Positions 8,673 to 18,727 are shown, counted from the first letter of the stretch. The stretch is DNA of 64,000 bases from Nucisporomicrobium flavum (GCF_016464385.1 NZ_JADMLH010000003.1:310001-374000), one strand, 5' to 3'. A program made the numbers and translations. Notes: generated by a model from the letters alone, not told the origin.

Positions 8673-9044
8673 GTACGGAGCCCTGCCGCACCCGGGAACC
8701 GAACCCCGCGGGGCCGCGCCACCTCTGACAGGGCGCCGCCCCGCCGGGGACCCCCCGTCGGAACCCGGACCGCCGTCCATCCCCCTGAGGACGGCACCCG
8801 CGGCAGGCGGTTCGAGCAGGTAATCGGCTGACGAAAGGAGGCGCGGGAACCGCTCGGGCCGAGCTGCCAGCTCCGCCGCCGGGTGACGCGGACCGACTCG
8901 GGTGTCCGCGCCCACCCTCCCCGATGGCCCTGACCGGGAGCGCGGTCAGGGCCATCGGCATGCCCGGGGCCGGGCCGCAGCGAAACGGCAGGCGACCCGG
9001 ACGCGGGAAACGGACCGGCCGGGAAGCCGGGAAAGGTCCGTATA
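8673..9044. terminator. Non-coding spacer with a strong hairpin at 8921-8958
   Basis: No gene was found in these 372 bases. A perfect 15-bp inverted repeat (8921-8935 with 8944-8958, arm CCGATGGCCCTGACC) encloses an 8-base loop. It is probably the terminator of the preceding exported-protein gene, although a T-tract is missing. A near-perfect Shine-Dalgarno match (AAAGGAGG near 8835) has no start codon close by. Confidence 0.5.
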
Positions 9045-9962
9045 GTGGCGCGGGTGGCGACGACCGTGACGCGCCGGCTGAGTCCGCCGGACGGATACCT
9101 CTTCACGAGGACGCTGCGGTCGTTGCTCGTCGTCCGGTACGACCCCTGCGGCAAGCTCGTCGACGGCGAGTTCTGGCTCGCGGCGCGTACCCCCGACGGT
9201 CCTGCGACCCTGTGCCTCGCGCGCGACGGCGCGGAGCTGAGCGCGACCGGGCACGGGCCCGGCGCGGGGTGGATCGTCGAGCGGGCCGACGCGATCGCCG
9301 GGCTGCGCGACGAGCTGGGTGACTTCCCGGCCATGGCGGCCGGGCATCCGCTGGTCGCGCGGCTGGCCAGGACCTTCTCGGGGGTACGGTTCCCCGCGAC
9401 CGGCCTGGTGTTCCACCGCCTGATCCGCGCGGTGCTGGAGCAGAAGGTGACCGGCATCGAGGCGCACCGGGCGTACCGGGCCTTGGTCAAGCACTTCGGG
9501 GAGCCCGCGCCGGGGCCGGTGGAGCTGCTGCTGCCGCCCGATCCCGAGATGGTGGCCGCGACGCCGTACTGGGTGTTCCATCCGTTCGGGGTCGAGCAGA
9601 AACGCACCCAGGCCTTGCTGCGCTGCGCGGTCGAGGCGGCCCGGCTGGAACTGTGCGGGGACAGCGCCGAGGCGACGCGCAGGCTGACCTCGATCCCCGG
9701 GATCGGGCCGTGGACGGCAGCCGAGGTGGTGCGGACGGCGTACGGCGACCCTGACGCGGTCAGCGTGGGCGACTACCACATCCCGAACACCGTGGCGTGG
9801 GCGCTGGCCGGGGAGGCGCGCGGCACGGACGCGCGGATGCTGGAGCTGCTGGCGCCGTACGAGGGGCATCGGGGCCGGGTCTGCGAGCTGCTGGCGGCGG
9901 GCGGCATCATGGCCCCCCGCTTCGGCCCCCGGATGCCGGTCCGGTCCTTCGCCCGCTTCTGA
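9045..9962 (+). CDS. DNA-3-methyladenine glycosylase II family (AlkA-like)
   Basis: A 305-residue base-excision glycosylase of the HhH-GPD superfamily, which removes alkylated purines. The helix-hairpin-helix SIPGIGPWTAAEV lies at about 216-228. The catalytic Asp is probably D243 in VGDYHIPN, the usual position after the GPD loop. The N-terminal ~100 residues resemble the beta-rich AlkA N-domain, and residues 120-140 (RLIRAVLEQKVTGIEAHRAY) the start of the helical domain. GTG at 9045 follows GAAAGG at 9031-9036. It stands alone between a hairpin spacer and a sugar-kinase gene 28 bp downstream. Confidence 0.9.
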   Translation: MARVATTVTRRLSPPDGYLFTRTLRSLLVVRYDPCGKLVDGEFWLAARTPDGPATLCLARDGAELSATGHGPGAGWIVERADAIAGLRDELGDFPAMAAGHPLVARLARTFSGVRFPATGLVFHRLIRAVLEQKVTGIEAHRAYRALVKHFGEPAPGPVELLLPPDPEMVAATPYWVFHPFGVEQKRTQALLRCAVEAARLELCGDSAEATRRLTSIPGIGPWTAAEVVRTAYGDPDAVSVGDYHIPNTVAWALAGEARGTDARMLELLAPYEGHRGRVCELLAAGGIMAPRFGPRMPVRSFARF

Positions 9963-9990
9963 GCGGCGCCCGAGCTGGCAGACTGCACCT

Positions 9991-10743
9991 GTGGCTTTCA
10001 CGTTGACGATCGACTGCGGTGGCGGTGGCATCAAGGGGTCGGTGCTCGACGAGGCCGGCACGATGCGCGCGCACCCGTTGCGCGTGCCCACGCCGTACCC
10101 GTTACCTCCGGATCTGTTCGTGAAGACGCTGGTCGGGCTCGGCGAGCGGTTGCCGACCGCCGACCGGGTGACCGTCGGCATGCCGGGCATGCTGCGCCAC
10201 GGCGTGGTCGTGGCGACGCCGCACTACGTCACCCGCAGCGGGCCGCGGACGAAGGTGGATCCCGAGCTGGTCGAGGCGTGGCAGGGGTACGACGCACGCA
10301 CCGCGCTGGCCGAGGCGTTCGGGCTGCCGACGCTGGTGCTCAACGACGCCGAGGTGCACGGGGCCGGCGTCGTGGCGGGGACCGGGTGCGAGCTCATCCT
10401 GACGTTGGGTACGGGCCTGGGCTGCGCGCTCTTCGACGGCGGCGCGCTCGCCCCGCACCTGGAGATGTCGCAGGCGCCGGTGCGCTGGGGCATGAGCTAC
10501 GACACGTACATCGGCGAGCACGAGCGCCGGCGGCTGGGGGACGCGCTCTGGTCGCGGCGGGTCCGCAACGTCGTCGAAGGGCTGCGGCCGGTGTTCCTGT
10601 GGGACCGGCTCTACCTGGGCGGCGGCAACTCCCGGCTGATCACCGCGACCCAGCTGGCGCGGATGGGTGACGACGTGGTGGTGGTGCCGAACACCGCAGG
10701 CATCGTCGGGGGCGTGCGCGCCTGGACGCTCAACACCCGCTGA
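9991..10743 (+). CDS. ROK-family sugar kinase, polyphosphate glucokinase-like
   Basis: A 250-residue ROK kinase probably phosphorylating glucose with polyphosphate and/or ATP. The phosphate-binding motif TIDCGGGGIKG is at residues 6-16, the catalytic Asp probably in LNDAEVHG (~119), and the second phosphate loop LGTGLGCALFDGG at ~138-150. Length and motif style match the PpgK group rather than the longer ROK repressors. The canonical DIGGSGIKG is here DCGGGGIKG. GTG at 9991 is the only start giving the full N-terminal motif. A HAD hydrolase follows after one base, so the two are probably co-transcribed. Confidence 0.88.
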   Translation: MAFTLTIDCGGGGIKGSVLDEAGTMRAHPLRVPTPYPLPPDLFVKTLVGLGERLPTADRVTVGMPGMLRHGVVVATPHYVTRSGPRTKVDPELVEAWQGYDARTALAEAFGLPTLVLNDAEVHGAGVVAGTGCELILTLGTGLGCALFDGGALAPHLEMSQAPVRWGMSYDTYIGEHERRRLGDALWSRRVRNVVEGLRPVFLWDRLYLGGGNSRLITATQLARMGDDVVVVPNTAGIVGGVRAWTLNTR

Positions 10744-10744
10744 G

Positions 10745-11476
10745 ATGCTGCCTTCCCCGGTCGCGTTGCTGCTCGACTTCGGTGGGGTGCTCGCCGAGGC
10801 CCCCCGGCCCGATCCCGCCCCGCCGGGCCTGGTGCTGCGGCTGTACAACCTCACGAACGGCGTGCTGTCGCCCGGGGAGATCAACCGTGCGCTGGTCGAC
10901 GGCGCCGAGGCGTACGCGGCATGGCGTGACCGCGACGAGCCGGACGAGCTGCCCCAGGCGGAGGTGTGGCGGCGCTTCGTCACCTCCGGCTGGCCGCAGC
11001 GCGCGCAGGAGGCCGTACGGGTCAACGCGGCGAAGCTCAGCTACGACTGGGCCTGGCGCCCGACGTGGGCGTTGCGCCCGGGCGTGCCGGAGGCGTTGCG
11101 GGCGGCCCGGGCGGCCGAGCTGCCGATGGCGGTCGTCAGCAACACGCTGTGCGGGGCGGCGCATCGCGACTTCCTCGCGAAGGCGGGCGTCGGCGGGCTC
11201 TTCGCCGCGCAGGTGTACAGCGACGAGGTGGGCGTGCGCAAACCGAACCCGGAGATGATCTGGCACGCCACGCGGCGGCTGGGCGTACCCACCGGGGAGT
11301 GCTGGTTCGTCGGGGACAGCTACCGCCGCGACGTCGTCTGTGCCCGCCGCGCCGAGGCCGGAGCGGCGATCCTCATGCGATCGCTGCGGACGTCCACGGA
11401 GGACGCCACCCGCTGGCCCGAGCCGGACATGGTGGTGGAGGACGGCTTCGGGCTGAGGGACCTGCTGCCGTTCTAG
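10745..11476 (+). CDS. HAD-superfamily hydrolase (HAD-IA type)
   Basis: A 243-residue phosphatase-like protein. All four HAD motifs are visible: nucleophile Asp in LLLDFGGVL (residues ~7-15), SNT near 138, KPNPEM near 168 and FVGDSYRRD near 190. The second acidic residue of motif I is Gly (DFGGV), a common variant in this subgroup. A helical cap lies at about 20-90. ATG at 10745 is one base after the ROK kinase stop. The substrate is unknown; a sugar or nucleotide phosphate is plausible from the context. Confidence 0.88.
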   Translation: MLPSPVALLLDFGGVLAEAPRPDPAPPGLVLRLYNLTNGVLSPGEINRALVDGAEAYAAWRDRDEPDELPQAEVWRRFVTSGWPQRAQEAVRVNAAKLSYDWAWRPTWALRPGVPEALRAARAAELPMAVVSNTLCGAAHRDFLAKAGVGGLFAAQVYSDEVGVRKPNPEMIWHATRRLGVPTGECWFVGDSYRRDVVCARRAEAGAAILMRSLRTSTEDATRWPEPDMVVEDGFGLRDLLPF

Positions 11477-11478
11477 GG

Positions 11479-14400
11479 TCAGGCCGCGATCGGCTGCGGG
11501 TTGCGCAGCCAGGTCAACGCCTCGGTGGGGTCCAGCGGCGAGGAGTAGTAGTAGCCCTGGCCGAGCGGGCAGCCGAGCTGGGCGAGCATCCGGCGGTGCG
11601 TCGCGTCCTCGATGCCCTCGGCCACCACGGTGAGGTTGAGCGTCTGCGCCAGGCTGACGATGCCGCGGACCAGCGCGAACTGCTGCTCGTCGCCGACCAT
11701 GTCGTCGATGAACATCTTGTCGATCTTCAGCACGTCGATCGGGCGCTGGCGCAGGTAGCCCAGCGACGAGTAGCCCGTGCCGAAGTCGTCGATGGCGATG
11801 CGTACGCCCATCTCCCGCAGCACCGCGAGGTCGGACCAGATCCGCTCGTCGTCGCCCATCAGCAGGGTCTCGGTGATCTCCAGCATCAGCGCCTGCGGCG
11901 GTACGCCCGCATATTCGAGCGACGCGCGCACCTGCTCGACGAAGCCGGACTGCCGGAACTGCCGGACGGACACGTTCACGCTGACGTACGGCTGGCGGGT
12001 GCGCGGCAGGATCCGCCGCCACTGGGCGACGGTGTGCAGGGCCTGGTCGAGCACCCAGCGTCCCATCGGCACGATGAGCCCGCTCTCCTCGGCGACCTCG
12101 ATGAACTGGTCCGGCGCGATGAGCCCGCGGGCCGGGTGGTGCCAGCGGACCAGCGCCTCGAAGCCCACTGCCTCGTCCGTGGTCAGGTCCACGATGGGCT
12201 GGTACTGCAGCACGAAGTGGCCCTCGTTGACCGCGTGGTCCAGCGCGGAGCGCAGCTCGAGGCGCTCGACCATCGCGCTGTGCAGGTGGCTCTGGTAGCG
12301 CCGCCAGCGGTTCTTGCCGGCGCCCTTGGCCACGTACAGCGCGAGGTCGGCCTGGCGCAGCAGCTCGTCGGCGTTGTCGGCCTCCGGGGTGGTGGTGATG
12401 CCGATGCTCGCGACCGCCTGCAGCACCTCCCCGTCGACGACGATGGGCGCGTTCAGCGCGGCGAGGATGCGGGTGGCCGTCTCCTCGACAGCGCCGGGGT
12501 CCTGCACGTTCTCCACCAGCGCGGCGAACTCGTCGCCGCCGATGCGCGCGGCGGTGTCGTCGGCGCGCAGCGCACCGGAGATCCGTTCCGCGACCGCGAT
12601 GAGCAGCTGGTCGCCGACGGCGTGGCCGAGCGTGTCGTTGACGATCTTGAAGTCGTCGAGGTCGATGAAGAGCACGCCGACCACCGAGCCGTCGCGGGCG
12701 CCGCGGGCCAGGGCGTGCTGCAGCCGGTCGGCGAACAGCACCCGGTTCGCCAGCCCGGTGAGGGAGTCGTGGAAGGCCTGGTGGGTGAGCTCGCGTTCGA
12801 GCCGCCGCCGCTCGGTGACGTCGCGCAGCGTCACGACCAGCCCGGCGACGGTCTGGTCGGCGCGCAGGTCCCGCAGGTGCATCTCGAGCAGCACCTCGGT
12901 ACGCCGCCGCCCGACCGCCCGGAAGTCGAGGCCCTCCAGCGTGGAGTCGCCGGCCCGGACCGCGCTCAGCACGCCGGCGAGGCGTACGCGGTCACCGGGG
13001 TGGATGATCTCGGGCAGCTTGACGCTCACCGGGTCGGCGCCGAGCACCTGGACCGCGGAGGGGCTCGCGTACCGGACCCGGTCCTCCTCGTCGACGATGA
13101 GGATGACGTCGGAGGTGTTGAGCACGAGCGTCCGGAAGTAGGCCTCGCTGTTGCGCCGGATCACCTCCTGGCTGAGCGCGATCCGTTCCAGCGCGAGCGC
13201 CACCTGGGTGGCCAGCACCTCGAGGGCGCGCTGCAGCCCCAGCAGCGCCGTCGTCGGGCCGCCGACGTGCAGCACGCCCACCAGCGGGTCACCGGTGGGG
13301 CGGTCGGCGAGCACGAGCGGGCAGCGCAGCACCGTGTTGAAGTGGGTCAGCCGTACGGCGACCGCCCAGTCGACGTCGCGGGTGGCGACCAGGCGCGCGG
13401 CGGTGCCGGTGGCCCGGTCGACCTCGGACTGGGCCGCGGCCTCGGCCGAGATCGGCTGTTCGGGTTCGGTGATCGCCATGGCCAGCACCACGCGGTGCGG
13501 CACGTCGGAGGGGAGCAGTTCGGCGACGGCCCTGCGGACGGCGTCGGCGACCTCGTCCGCGTCGGCCGCCGAGACCAGCGCCGCGGACGCCTCGCGCAGG
13601 CCGCGCTCGCGGGCCAGGGCCAGCCGGTGACTGGCCATCAGCCCGGCCATCCGGGCCAGGACGAGCAGGAACGTGCACGTGCTCAGCGCCGCGATCACCG
13701 ACAGGTTCCGGGCGCCCCCGTCGAGGCCGGCCCGCAGCACCAGGACCGCCGGTGCGACGAGCGAGGCCCCGCCCAGCAGCGCCAGCCGGGTACGCCCCAG
13801 CTCGGTGGTCGGCCGGGGTGCGGCGTGGGTCAGCTCGGTCATCGAGGGGTGCAGCGCGGCCAGGCCGAGGGCGGCGTACCAGGGGAGCGGCCCGAGGGCG
13901 GCCAGGTGGTCGAACCCGTCGCGGTAGCGGGCCACGTCGGTGACCACCAGCGCCAGGAGCCCGGCGGTCAGCCACTCCCCGGCGCCCAGGCGGCGGTGGG
14001 AGGCGGTGAGCAGACGGGCGAGCAGCGCAAAACAGAGGAGCCCGCCGACCGGGTACGCCAGCTCCACCCAGTGGCCGGCGGCGCCTTCGCGGAGCTGCGG
14101 ATCGAAGACGAACGTCCACGCCAGCAGCGCCAGGCCGCAGGTCAGCGTGAGGGCGTCGAGCAGGCCGCCACGGTCGCGCCGCCCTCCGGCGCGGTGCCGG
14201 ACGAACAGCGCCAGGGCCAGGGCCAGCACCGGGTAGACGGCCAGGAGCAGGCCGGTGCCCACGGCGGGGAGCACGGGTACGGCGGTGTCGAGGCGGGCGG
14301 CGTCGCCGAGCGCCGACAGGGCGACCGCGGCCGCGAGGAGCTGCCAGGGGCCGCGCGCGACGGGCCGGTACCGGCGGACGCCGAAGGTGACGGCGAGCGC

Positions 14401-14517
14401 CGCGGCGAGGGCGGCGGCGAGGCGTACGGGGGTGTGCCAGGCCGGCTCGGCGGCATGAACCACTGCCAGGGCGAGCATCAGGCTGCCGAGGAGGGCAGCG
14501 GCGAGCCGTGTCGGCAT
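11479..14517 (-). CDS. Membrane-bound GAF-PAS-GGDEF-EAL protein (cyclic di-GMP turnover)
   Basis: A 1012-residue protein combining diguanylate cyclase and phosphodiesterase domains. About eight membrane helices fill residues 1-300. A GAF-like region (~325-470) and a PAS domain (~470-590, LILNTSDVILIVDEEDR type) follow. The cyclase has GGDEF intact with an RADD inhibitory site five residues upstream. The phosphodiesterase has EAL (FEALVRWHHP) and DDFGTGYSS. Both active sites look functional, so the net direction is not predictable. The start at 14517 is chosen for GGAGGGAG just upstream; an in-frame start 30 codons earlier lacks one. It ends two bases from the convergent HAD gene. Confidence 0.93.
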   Translation of the reverse strand: MPTRLAAALLGSLMLALAVVHAAEPAWHTPVRLAAALAAALAVTFGVRRYRPVARGPWQLLAAAVALSALGDAARLDTAVPVLPAVGTGLLLAVYPVLALALALFVRHRAGGRRDRGGLLDALTLTCGLALLAWTFVFDPQLREGAAGHWVELAYPVGGLLCFALLARLLTASHRRLGAGEWLTAGLLALVVTDVARYRDGFDHLAALGPLPWYAALGLAALHPSMTELTHAAPRPTTELGRTRLALLGGASLVAPAVLVLRAGLDGGARNLSVIAALSTCTFLLVLARMAGLMASHRLALARERGLREASAALVSAADADEVADAVRRAVAELLPSDVPHRVVLAMAITEPEQPISAEAAAQSEVDRATGTAARLVATRDVDWAVAVRLTHFNTVLRCPLVLADRPTGDPLVGVLHVGGPTTALLGLQRALEVLATQVALALERIALSQEVIRRNSEAYFRTLVLNTSDVILIVDEEDRVRYASPSAVQVLGADPVSVKLPEIIHPGDRVRLAGVLSAVRAGDSTLEGLDFRAVGRRRTEVLLEMHLRDLRADQTVAGLVVTLRDVTERRRLERELTHQAFHDSLTGLANRVLFADRLQHALARGARDGSVVGVLFIDLDDFKIVNDTLGHAVGDQLLIAVAERISGALRADDTAARIGGDEFAALVENVQDPGAVEETATRILAALNAPIVVDGEVLQAVASIGITTTPEADNADELLRQADLALYVAKGAGKNRWRRYQSHLHSAMVERLELRSALDHAVNEGHFVLQYQPIVDLTTDEAVGFEALVRWHHPARGLIAPDQFIEVAEESGLIVPMGRWVLDQALHTVAQWRRILPRTRQPYVSVNVSVRQFRQSGFVEQVRASLEYAGVPPQALMLEITETLLMGDDERIWSDLAVLREMGVRIAIDDFGTGYSSLGYLRQRPIDVLKIDKMFIDDMVGDEQQFALVRGIVSLAQTLNLTVVAEGIEDATHRRMLAQLGCPLGQGYYYSSPLDPTEALTWLRNPQPIAA

Positions 14518-14596
14518 GCTGCTCCCTCCGGCGTACTGGACGACGACGCTGCCCCCTGATCGGTCCCGTGCCGCGTCAGCTGAGCAGAATCGCAGG

Positions 14597-15247
14597 GTGT
14601 CCACCACTGCTGAGTTCGTCCGCGCGCATACGCGGCTCGCGCCCGTACCCTTCGTCCCCGAGCTGGTGCTGCACCAGGCCGACGAGCCGATCGAGCTCTG
14701 GGAGCTGACCGAGGCTGCCGGCGCCGAGCAGCCGCCGCCGTTCTGGGCGTTCGCCTGGGCGGGCGGTCAGGCGCTGGCCCGGCACGTGCTGGACGACCCG
14801 GCGCTCGTGGCCGGCCGCGACGTGCTGGATCTGGCGACCGGGTCGGGCCTGGTCGCGGTGGCGGCGGCGAAGGCGGGTGCCCGCTCGGTGACCGCGAACG
14901 ACATCGATCCGCTGTCGCTGGCCGCGGCCGAGGCGAACGCTTGTGCAAATGGCGTGAAGGTGGCGCTGGCCGAGGGAGATCTTCTCGAATCCGGGTACGC
15001 CGATGCCGGTGTCATTCTCGCCGGCGACGTGTTCTACAGCCGCGAGATGGCCGCCCGGGTGCTGCCGTTCCTGCGCGCGGCGGCCGGGCGGGGCGCGTTG
15101 GTGCTGGTGGGGGACCCGGGGCGGGCGTACCTGCCGACGCAGGGCATGGTGCGCCGGTCGACGTACGACGTGCCGGTGAACGAGGCGCTGGAGAGCGTGC
15201 CGATGCGCCGGACGAGCGTCTGGCAGGGACATTTCACGTACCGGTAA
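14597..15247 (+). CDS. SAM-dependent methyltransferase, small-protein/nicotinamide N-methylase type
   Basis: A 216-residue class I methyltransferase resembling the COG3897 group (Nnt1/METTL-like and PrmA relatives). SAM motif I is [20 protein letters not shown] (~75-94), the acidic residue follows in [10 protein letters not shown] (~100), and a catalytic-loop-like [10 protein letters not shown] is at ~135. GTG at 14597 gives the normal family length. It is divergent from the GGDEF-EAL gene, 79 bp apart. The substrate (protein lysine or small amine) cannot be told. Confidence 0.85.
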   Translation: MSTTAEFVRAHTRLAPVPFVPELVLHQADEPIELWELTEAAGAEQPPPFWAFAWAGGQALARHVLDDPALVAGRDVLDLATGSGLVAVAAAKAGARSVTANDIDPLSLAAAEANACANGVKVALAEGDLLESGYADAGVILAGDVFYSREMAARVLPFLRAAAGRGALVLVGDPGRAYLPTQGMVRRSTYDVPVNEALESVPMRRTSVWQGHFTYR

Positions 15248-15252
15248 CACGA

Positions 15253-15297
15253 GATTGTTCAACAACTCTTGTGCGATCGTTGAACAATCCCTAGCGT
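15253..15297 (+). promoter_or_regulatory. Promoter and operator of the 5-oxoproline operon
   Basis: Two 11-bp inverted arms, GATTGTTCAAC (15253-15263) and GTTGAACAATC (15279-15289), are separated by 15 bp. Each arm is itself part of a smaller palindrome (TTGTTCAACAA; GTTGAACAAT). A -35-like TTGTGC (15269-15274) and a -10-like TAGCGT (15292-15297) are 17 bp apart, so the right arm lies in the spacer, a typical repressor position. The FCD/GntR gene at the end of the operon is the natural candidate to bind here. Confidence 0.65.
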
Positions 15298-15339
15298 CAG
15301 CGGTGCCTCCGCTCGAACCATCCCGATCGAGGAGCGCCG

Positions 15340-16563
15340 ATGACCACGGAACTGACCACCCCCGCCAGGACCCGCCGGACCGCCCTGATCGGGGCGATCT
15401 TCCTGATGGCCACCAGCGCCATCGGGCCCGGCTTCATCACCCAGACCACCACCTTCACGGCGAAGCTGGGCGCCGCGTTCGCCTTCGGCATCCTCATGTC
15501 GATCCTGGTGGACTTCGTCGTCCAGATGAACATCTGGCGCATCGTCTCGATCAGCGGCCGGCGCGCCCACGAGATCGCCAACGCGGTCGTCCCGGGCGCC
15601 GGCCACCTGCTCGCCGCGCTGGTCATCCTCGGCGGGCTGGTGTTCAACATCGGCAACGTGGCCGGCTCCGGGCTCGGGCTCAACGCTGCCCTGGGCCTCG
15701 ACCCCAAGCTCGGCGGCGCGATCAGCGCGCTCATCGGCATCGTCATCTTCGCCGTGAAGCGCGCCGGCATGGCCATGGACCGGCTGCTCATCGTGCTCGG
15801 CCTGGTCATGATCGGGCTGACCCTGTACGTCGCGATCGTGTCCGGGCCGCCCGTCGGCACCGCGCTGCAGCAGACCGTGCTGCCCGACGACATCGACTTC
15901 GCGGCGATCACCACGATCGTCGGCGGCACGGTCGGCGGCTACATCACGTACTCCGGGGCGCACCGGCTGCTGGACAGCGGCACCGCCGGCCCCGAGCACG
16001 TCCGCGAGGTCACCCGCGGAGCGCTCACCGGCATCGCCGTCACCGGCCTCATGCGGTTCCTGCTGTTCCTGGCGATCCTCGGCGTGGTGGCCGGCGGCGT
16101 CGCCCTCGACACCTCCGGCAACGCCACCGCGCAGGCCTTCCGCTCGGCGGCCGGCGAGTTCGGCGAGCGGGCCTTCGGCATCGTCCTCTGGGCCGCCGCC
16201 ATCACCTCCGTGGTCGGCGCGGCGTTCACCTCGGTGTCGTTCTTCAACGCCTTCTCGCCCAAGCTCACCGCGGGCCGCCCCCGGGCCTGGGCGACGGTCG
16301 CCTTCATCGCCGTCAGCGCCGGCATCTACCTGCTGATCGGTACGGCGCCCTCGGCCCTGCTCGTCTTCGCCGGTGGCTTCAACGGCCTCATTCTGCCCAT
16401 CGGCTTCACGATCCTGCTGTACGCGGCGTGGCGCCGGCGGGAGCTGCTCAAGGGGTACGCGTACCCGGCGTGGCTGCTCGTACTGGGCGCCGCCGTGGCC
16501 GCCCTCACCTGGTACATGGGCATCACATCGGCGCGCACGATCTTCGACTACCTGGCCGGCTGA
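15340..16563 (+). CDS. NRAMP-like transporter, YcsG type
   Basis: A 407-residue integral membrane protein with about 11 helices. It belongs to the NRAMP-related clade represented by Bacillus YcsG, found beside 5-oxoprolinase genes; such members are thought to move 5-oxoproline or another organic solute rather than Mn2+. The first helix has [14 protein letters not shown], where metal-transporting NRAMPs have a DPGN motif; that motif is absent here, which argues against divalent-metal transport. It is the first gene of the operon, 24 bp before pxpA. The start has GAGGAGCG ahead of it. The family is clear, the substrate inferred. Confidence 0.85.
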   Translation: MTTELTTPARTRRTALIGAIFLMATSAIGPGFITQTTTFTAKLGAAFAFGILMSILVDFVVQMNIWRIVSISGRRAHEIANAVVPGAGHLLAALVILGGLVFNIGNVAGSGLGLNAALGLDPKLGGAISALIGIVIFAVKRAGMAMDRLLIVLGLVMIGLTLYVAIVSGPPVGTALQQTVLPDDIDFAAITTIVGGTVGGYITYSGAHRLLDSGTAGPEHVREVTRGALTGIAVTGLMRFLLFLAILGVVAGGVALDTSGNATAQAFRSAAGEFGERAFGIVLWAAAITSVVGAAFTSVSFFNAFSPKLTAGRPRAWATVAFIAVSAGIYLLIGTAPSALLVFAGGFNGLILPIGFTILLYAAWRRRELLKGYAYPAWLLVLGAAVAALTWYMGITSARTIFDYLAG

Positions 16564-16587
16564 CGCCGCCCGCGCGAAGGAGGAGAC

Positions 16588-17349
16588 ATGGACCTCAACA
16601 GCGACCTCGGCGAGGGCTTCGGCACCTGGCGCCTCGGCGACGACGCCGCGATGCTGGGCATCGTCAGCAGCGCCAACGTGGCCTGCGGCTTCCACGCCGG
16701 CGACCCGCGGACGCTGCTCGCCACCTGCGAGCGGGCGGTGTCGAGCGGCGTGGTCATCGGCGCCCAGGTCGGCTACCGGGACCTGCCCGGCTTCGGCCGG
16801 CGCTTCATCGACTACGAGACCGACGACCTGGTCGCCGACCTGATCTACCAGATCGGCGCCCTGGACGGCCTCGCCCGCGCCGCCGGCGACCGGGTGCTCT
16901 ACGTCAAGCCGCACGGCGCGCTCTACAACACGATCGTGCACCACGAGCAGCAGGCCGCCGCGGTGGTCGACGCGGTCCGCCGGTACGACCCCGATCTGCC
17001 GGTGCTGGGCCTGCCCGGGTCCGCGTTCCTGCTGCTCGCCGAGGACGCCGGGCTGCGGACCGTCCGCGAGGCCTTCGCCGACCGGGGCTACAACCCCGAC
17101 GGGACGCTCGTCTCCCGCCGGCTGCCCGGGGCGCTGCTGCACGACCCCGCCGAGGTCGCCGAGCGCATGGTCCGGCTGGTCACCGACCGCACCCTGGTGG
17201 CCGTGGACGGGTCGGTGATCAAGGTGGAGGCCGATTCGATCTGCGTGCACGGCGACTCGCCGGGCGCCGTGCAGATGGCCCGGGCCGTGCACGACGGGCT
17301 CACGGCTGCGGGCGTACGCATCACCGCCTTCGCCGGAGCCGGCGCATGA
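16588..17349 (+). CDS. pxpA: 5-oxoprolinase subunit PxpA
   Basis: A 253-residue LamB/YcsF-family protein, subunit A of the ATP-dependent 5-oxoprolinase that converts 5-oxo-L-proline to L-glutamate. Diagnostic stretches are [12 protein letters not shown] at the N-terminus, [12 protein letters not shown] (~32), [15 protein letters not shown] (~57), VKPHGALYN (~105) and [10 protein letters not shown] (~228), all full length. GAAGGAGG precedes the ATG. Its stop overlaps the next start (ATGA), so the four following genes are translationally coupled. Confidence 0.95.
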   Translation: MDLNSDLGEGFGTWRLGDDAAMLGIVSSANVACGFHAGDPRTLLATCERAVSSGVVIGAQVGYRDLPGFGRRFIDYETDDLVADLIYQIGALDGLARAAGDRVLYVKPHGALYNTIVHHEQQAAAVVDAVRRYDPDLPVLGLPGSAFLLLAEDAGLRTVREAFADRGYNPDGTLVSRRLPGALLHDPAEVAERMVRLVTDRTLVAVDGSVIKVEADSICVHGDSPGAVQMARAVHDGLTAAGVRITAFAGAGA

Positions 17350-18113
17350 CCGCCGCGGCCGACCTGCGCGCGCGGTTCCGGGCCGGCCTGGTCCGGCCCA
17401 CGGCCGGCCTCGCGCCGGGCGTGGCGCAGGCCAACCTCATCGCCGTGCCCCGCGACTGGGCGTGGGACATGCTGCTGTACGCGCAGCGCAACCCCAAGCC
17501 CTGCCCGGTGCTCGACGTGACGGACCCCGGCTCGCCGGCCACCGTCCTCGCCCCCGGCGCCGACGTGCGCACCGACCTGCCGCTCTACCGGATCTGGCGC
17601 GACGGCGAGCTCGTCGAGGAGGTCCCGGACGCGACCGCGGCGTGGCGCGACGACCTGGTGGCGTTCCTCATCGGCTGCAGCTTCAGCTTCGAGGCCTCCC
17701 TGATCGAGGCCGGCATCGAGGTCCGCCACATCGCCGCGGGCAGCAACGTGCCGATGTACCGCACCGCGCGTGACTGCCGGCCGGCCGGGCGGATGCGCGG
17801 CGAACTGGTCGTCTCCATGCGGCCGATCCCGGCGGACCGGGTGGCGGACGCGGTGACGATCAGCGGCCGGTTCCCCGCGGTGCACGGCGCGCCGGTGCAC
17901 ATCGGGGACCCGGCCGGGCTGGGCATCGGCGACCTCGCCAAGCCCGACTTCGGCGACCCGGTCGAGCTCCGGCCGGGCGAGATCCCGGTGTTCTGGGCCT
18001 GCGGCGTCACGCCTCAGGCGGCCGTGATGGCCTCGCAGGTGCCGTACGCGATCACCCACGCACCCGGGCACATGTTCGTGACCGACGTGCCCGACACGGA
18101 ATACGAGGCATGA
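17346..18113 (+). CDS. YcsI-type putative hydro-lyase (DUF1445)
   Basis: A 255-residue DUF1445/YcsI-family protein. Relatives include mammalian D-glutamate cyclase (DGLUCY), which interconverts D-glutamate and 5-oxo-D-proline, so a role feeding or draining the oxoproline pool is plausible. Recognisable stretches are [17 protein letters not shown] (~25-41), [13 protein letters not shown] (~106-118) and the C-terminal [14 protein letters not shown]. It starts in a 4-bp overlap with pxpA and ends in a 4-bp overlap with pxpB. The gene order matches Bacillus ycsF-ycsG-ycsI-kipI-kipA with only the transporter moved. Confidence 0.9.
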   Translation: MTAAADLRARFRAGLVRPTAGLAPGVAQANLIAVPRDWAWDMLLYAQRNPKPCPVLDVTDPGSPATVLAPGADVRTDLPLYRIWRDGELVEEVPDATAAWRDDLVAFLIGCSFSFEASLIEAGIEVRHIAAGSNVPMYRTARDCRPAGRMRGELVVSMRPIPADRVADAVTISGRFPAVHGAPVHIGDPAGLGIGDLAKPDFGDPVELRPGEIPVFWACGVTPQAAVMASQVPYAITHAPGHMFVTDVPDTEYEA

Positions 18114-18727
18114 CGAGATTCCTGCGCTGCGGGCGGGAGGCCGTGCTCGCCGAGGTGGACGACCTCGACGCGGCCCTCGCCCTGTATGCGGCCCTGCGCG
18201 CGGCCGCCCTGCCCGGCGTCACGGACCTGGTGCCGGCGGCCCGTACGGTGCTGATCCGGTTCGACCCGGCGGTCACGTCCCCGGCGATGGTCCGGGAGGC
18301 GGCCGCCGCCCTCGAGCCGGACGGGCACGGGCAGGCGTACGCCGGCTCCGTCGAGATCCCGGTGGTCTACGACGGTCCCGACCTGGCCGAGGTCGCCGAG
18401 CACCTGCGGGTCACGCCGGACGAGGTCGTCGCGCGGCACACCGGCACGCCGTGGACCGTGGCGTTCGCCGGCTTCGCGCCCGGCTTCGGCTATCTGACCG
18501 GCGGGCACCCCAGCTTCGACGTGCCCCGGCGGACCACGCCGCGGACCCGCATCCCGGCCGGCTCGGTGGGGCTGGCGGGCCGGTTCTCCGGCGTCTATCC
18601 CAGCGACAGCCCGGGCGGCTGGCAGCTGATCGGCAGCACCACGGAACGCATGTGGGACCTCGACCGGCCCGAACCGGCGCTGCTGCTGCCCGGCGTACGA
18701 GTGACCTTCAAGGCGGTACGGCGATGA
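18110..18727 (+). CDS. pxpB: 5-oxoprolinase subunit PxpB (KipI family)
   Basis: A 205-residue KipI/AHS1-type protein that forms the catalytic complex with PxpC. The conserved C-terminal half is present: [17 protein letters not shown] (~115-131), [13 protein letters not shown] (~143-155) and SPGGWQLIG (~163). In Bacillus, KipI also inhibits the sporulation kinase KinA; nothing here supports that role in an actinomycete. ATGA overlaps tie it to both neighbours. Confidence 0.94.
   Translation: MTRFLRCGREAVLAEVDDLDAALALYAALRAAALPGVTDLVPAARTVLIRFDPAVTSPAMVREAAAALEPDGHGQAYAGSVEIPVVYDGPDLAEVAEHLRVTPDEVVARHTGTPWTVAFAGFAPGFGYLTGGHPSFDVPRRTTPRTRIPAGSVGLAGRFSGVYPSDSPGGWQLIGSTTERMWDLDRPEPALLLPGVRVTFKAVRR

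Noticed and set aside
8834..8842. AAAGGAGG as the RBS of a small gene
   Set aside because: No ATG, GTG or TTG at workable distance opens a plausible frame.
12314..13141. Open frames on the plus strand across the GGDEF-EAL gene
   Set aside because: The minus-strand protein has intact GGDEF, EAL and I-site motifs; the plus-strand translations are Ser/Arg-rich shadows.
15255..15289. Repeat at the oxoproline promoter as another copy of the ~92-bp element ends
   Set aside because: Shares only TTCAAC words; arm sequence, spacing and context differ.
15340..16563. Manganese transporter MntH
   Set aside because: The NRAMP metal-binding DPGN signature is absent in helix 1 and the operon is for 5-oxoproline.
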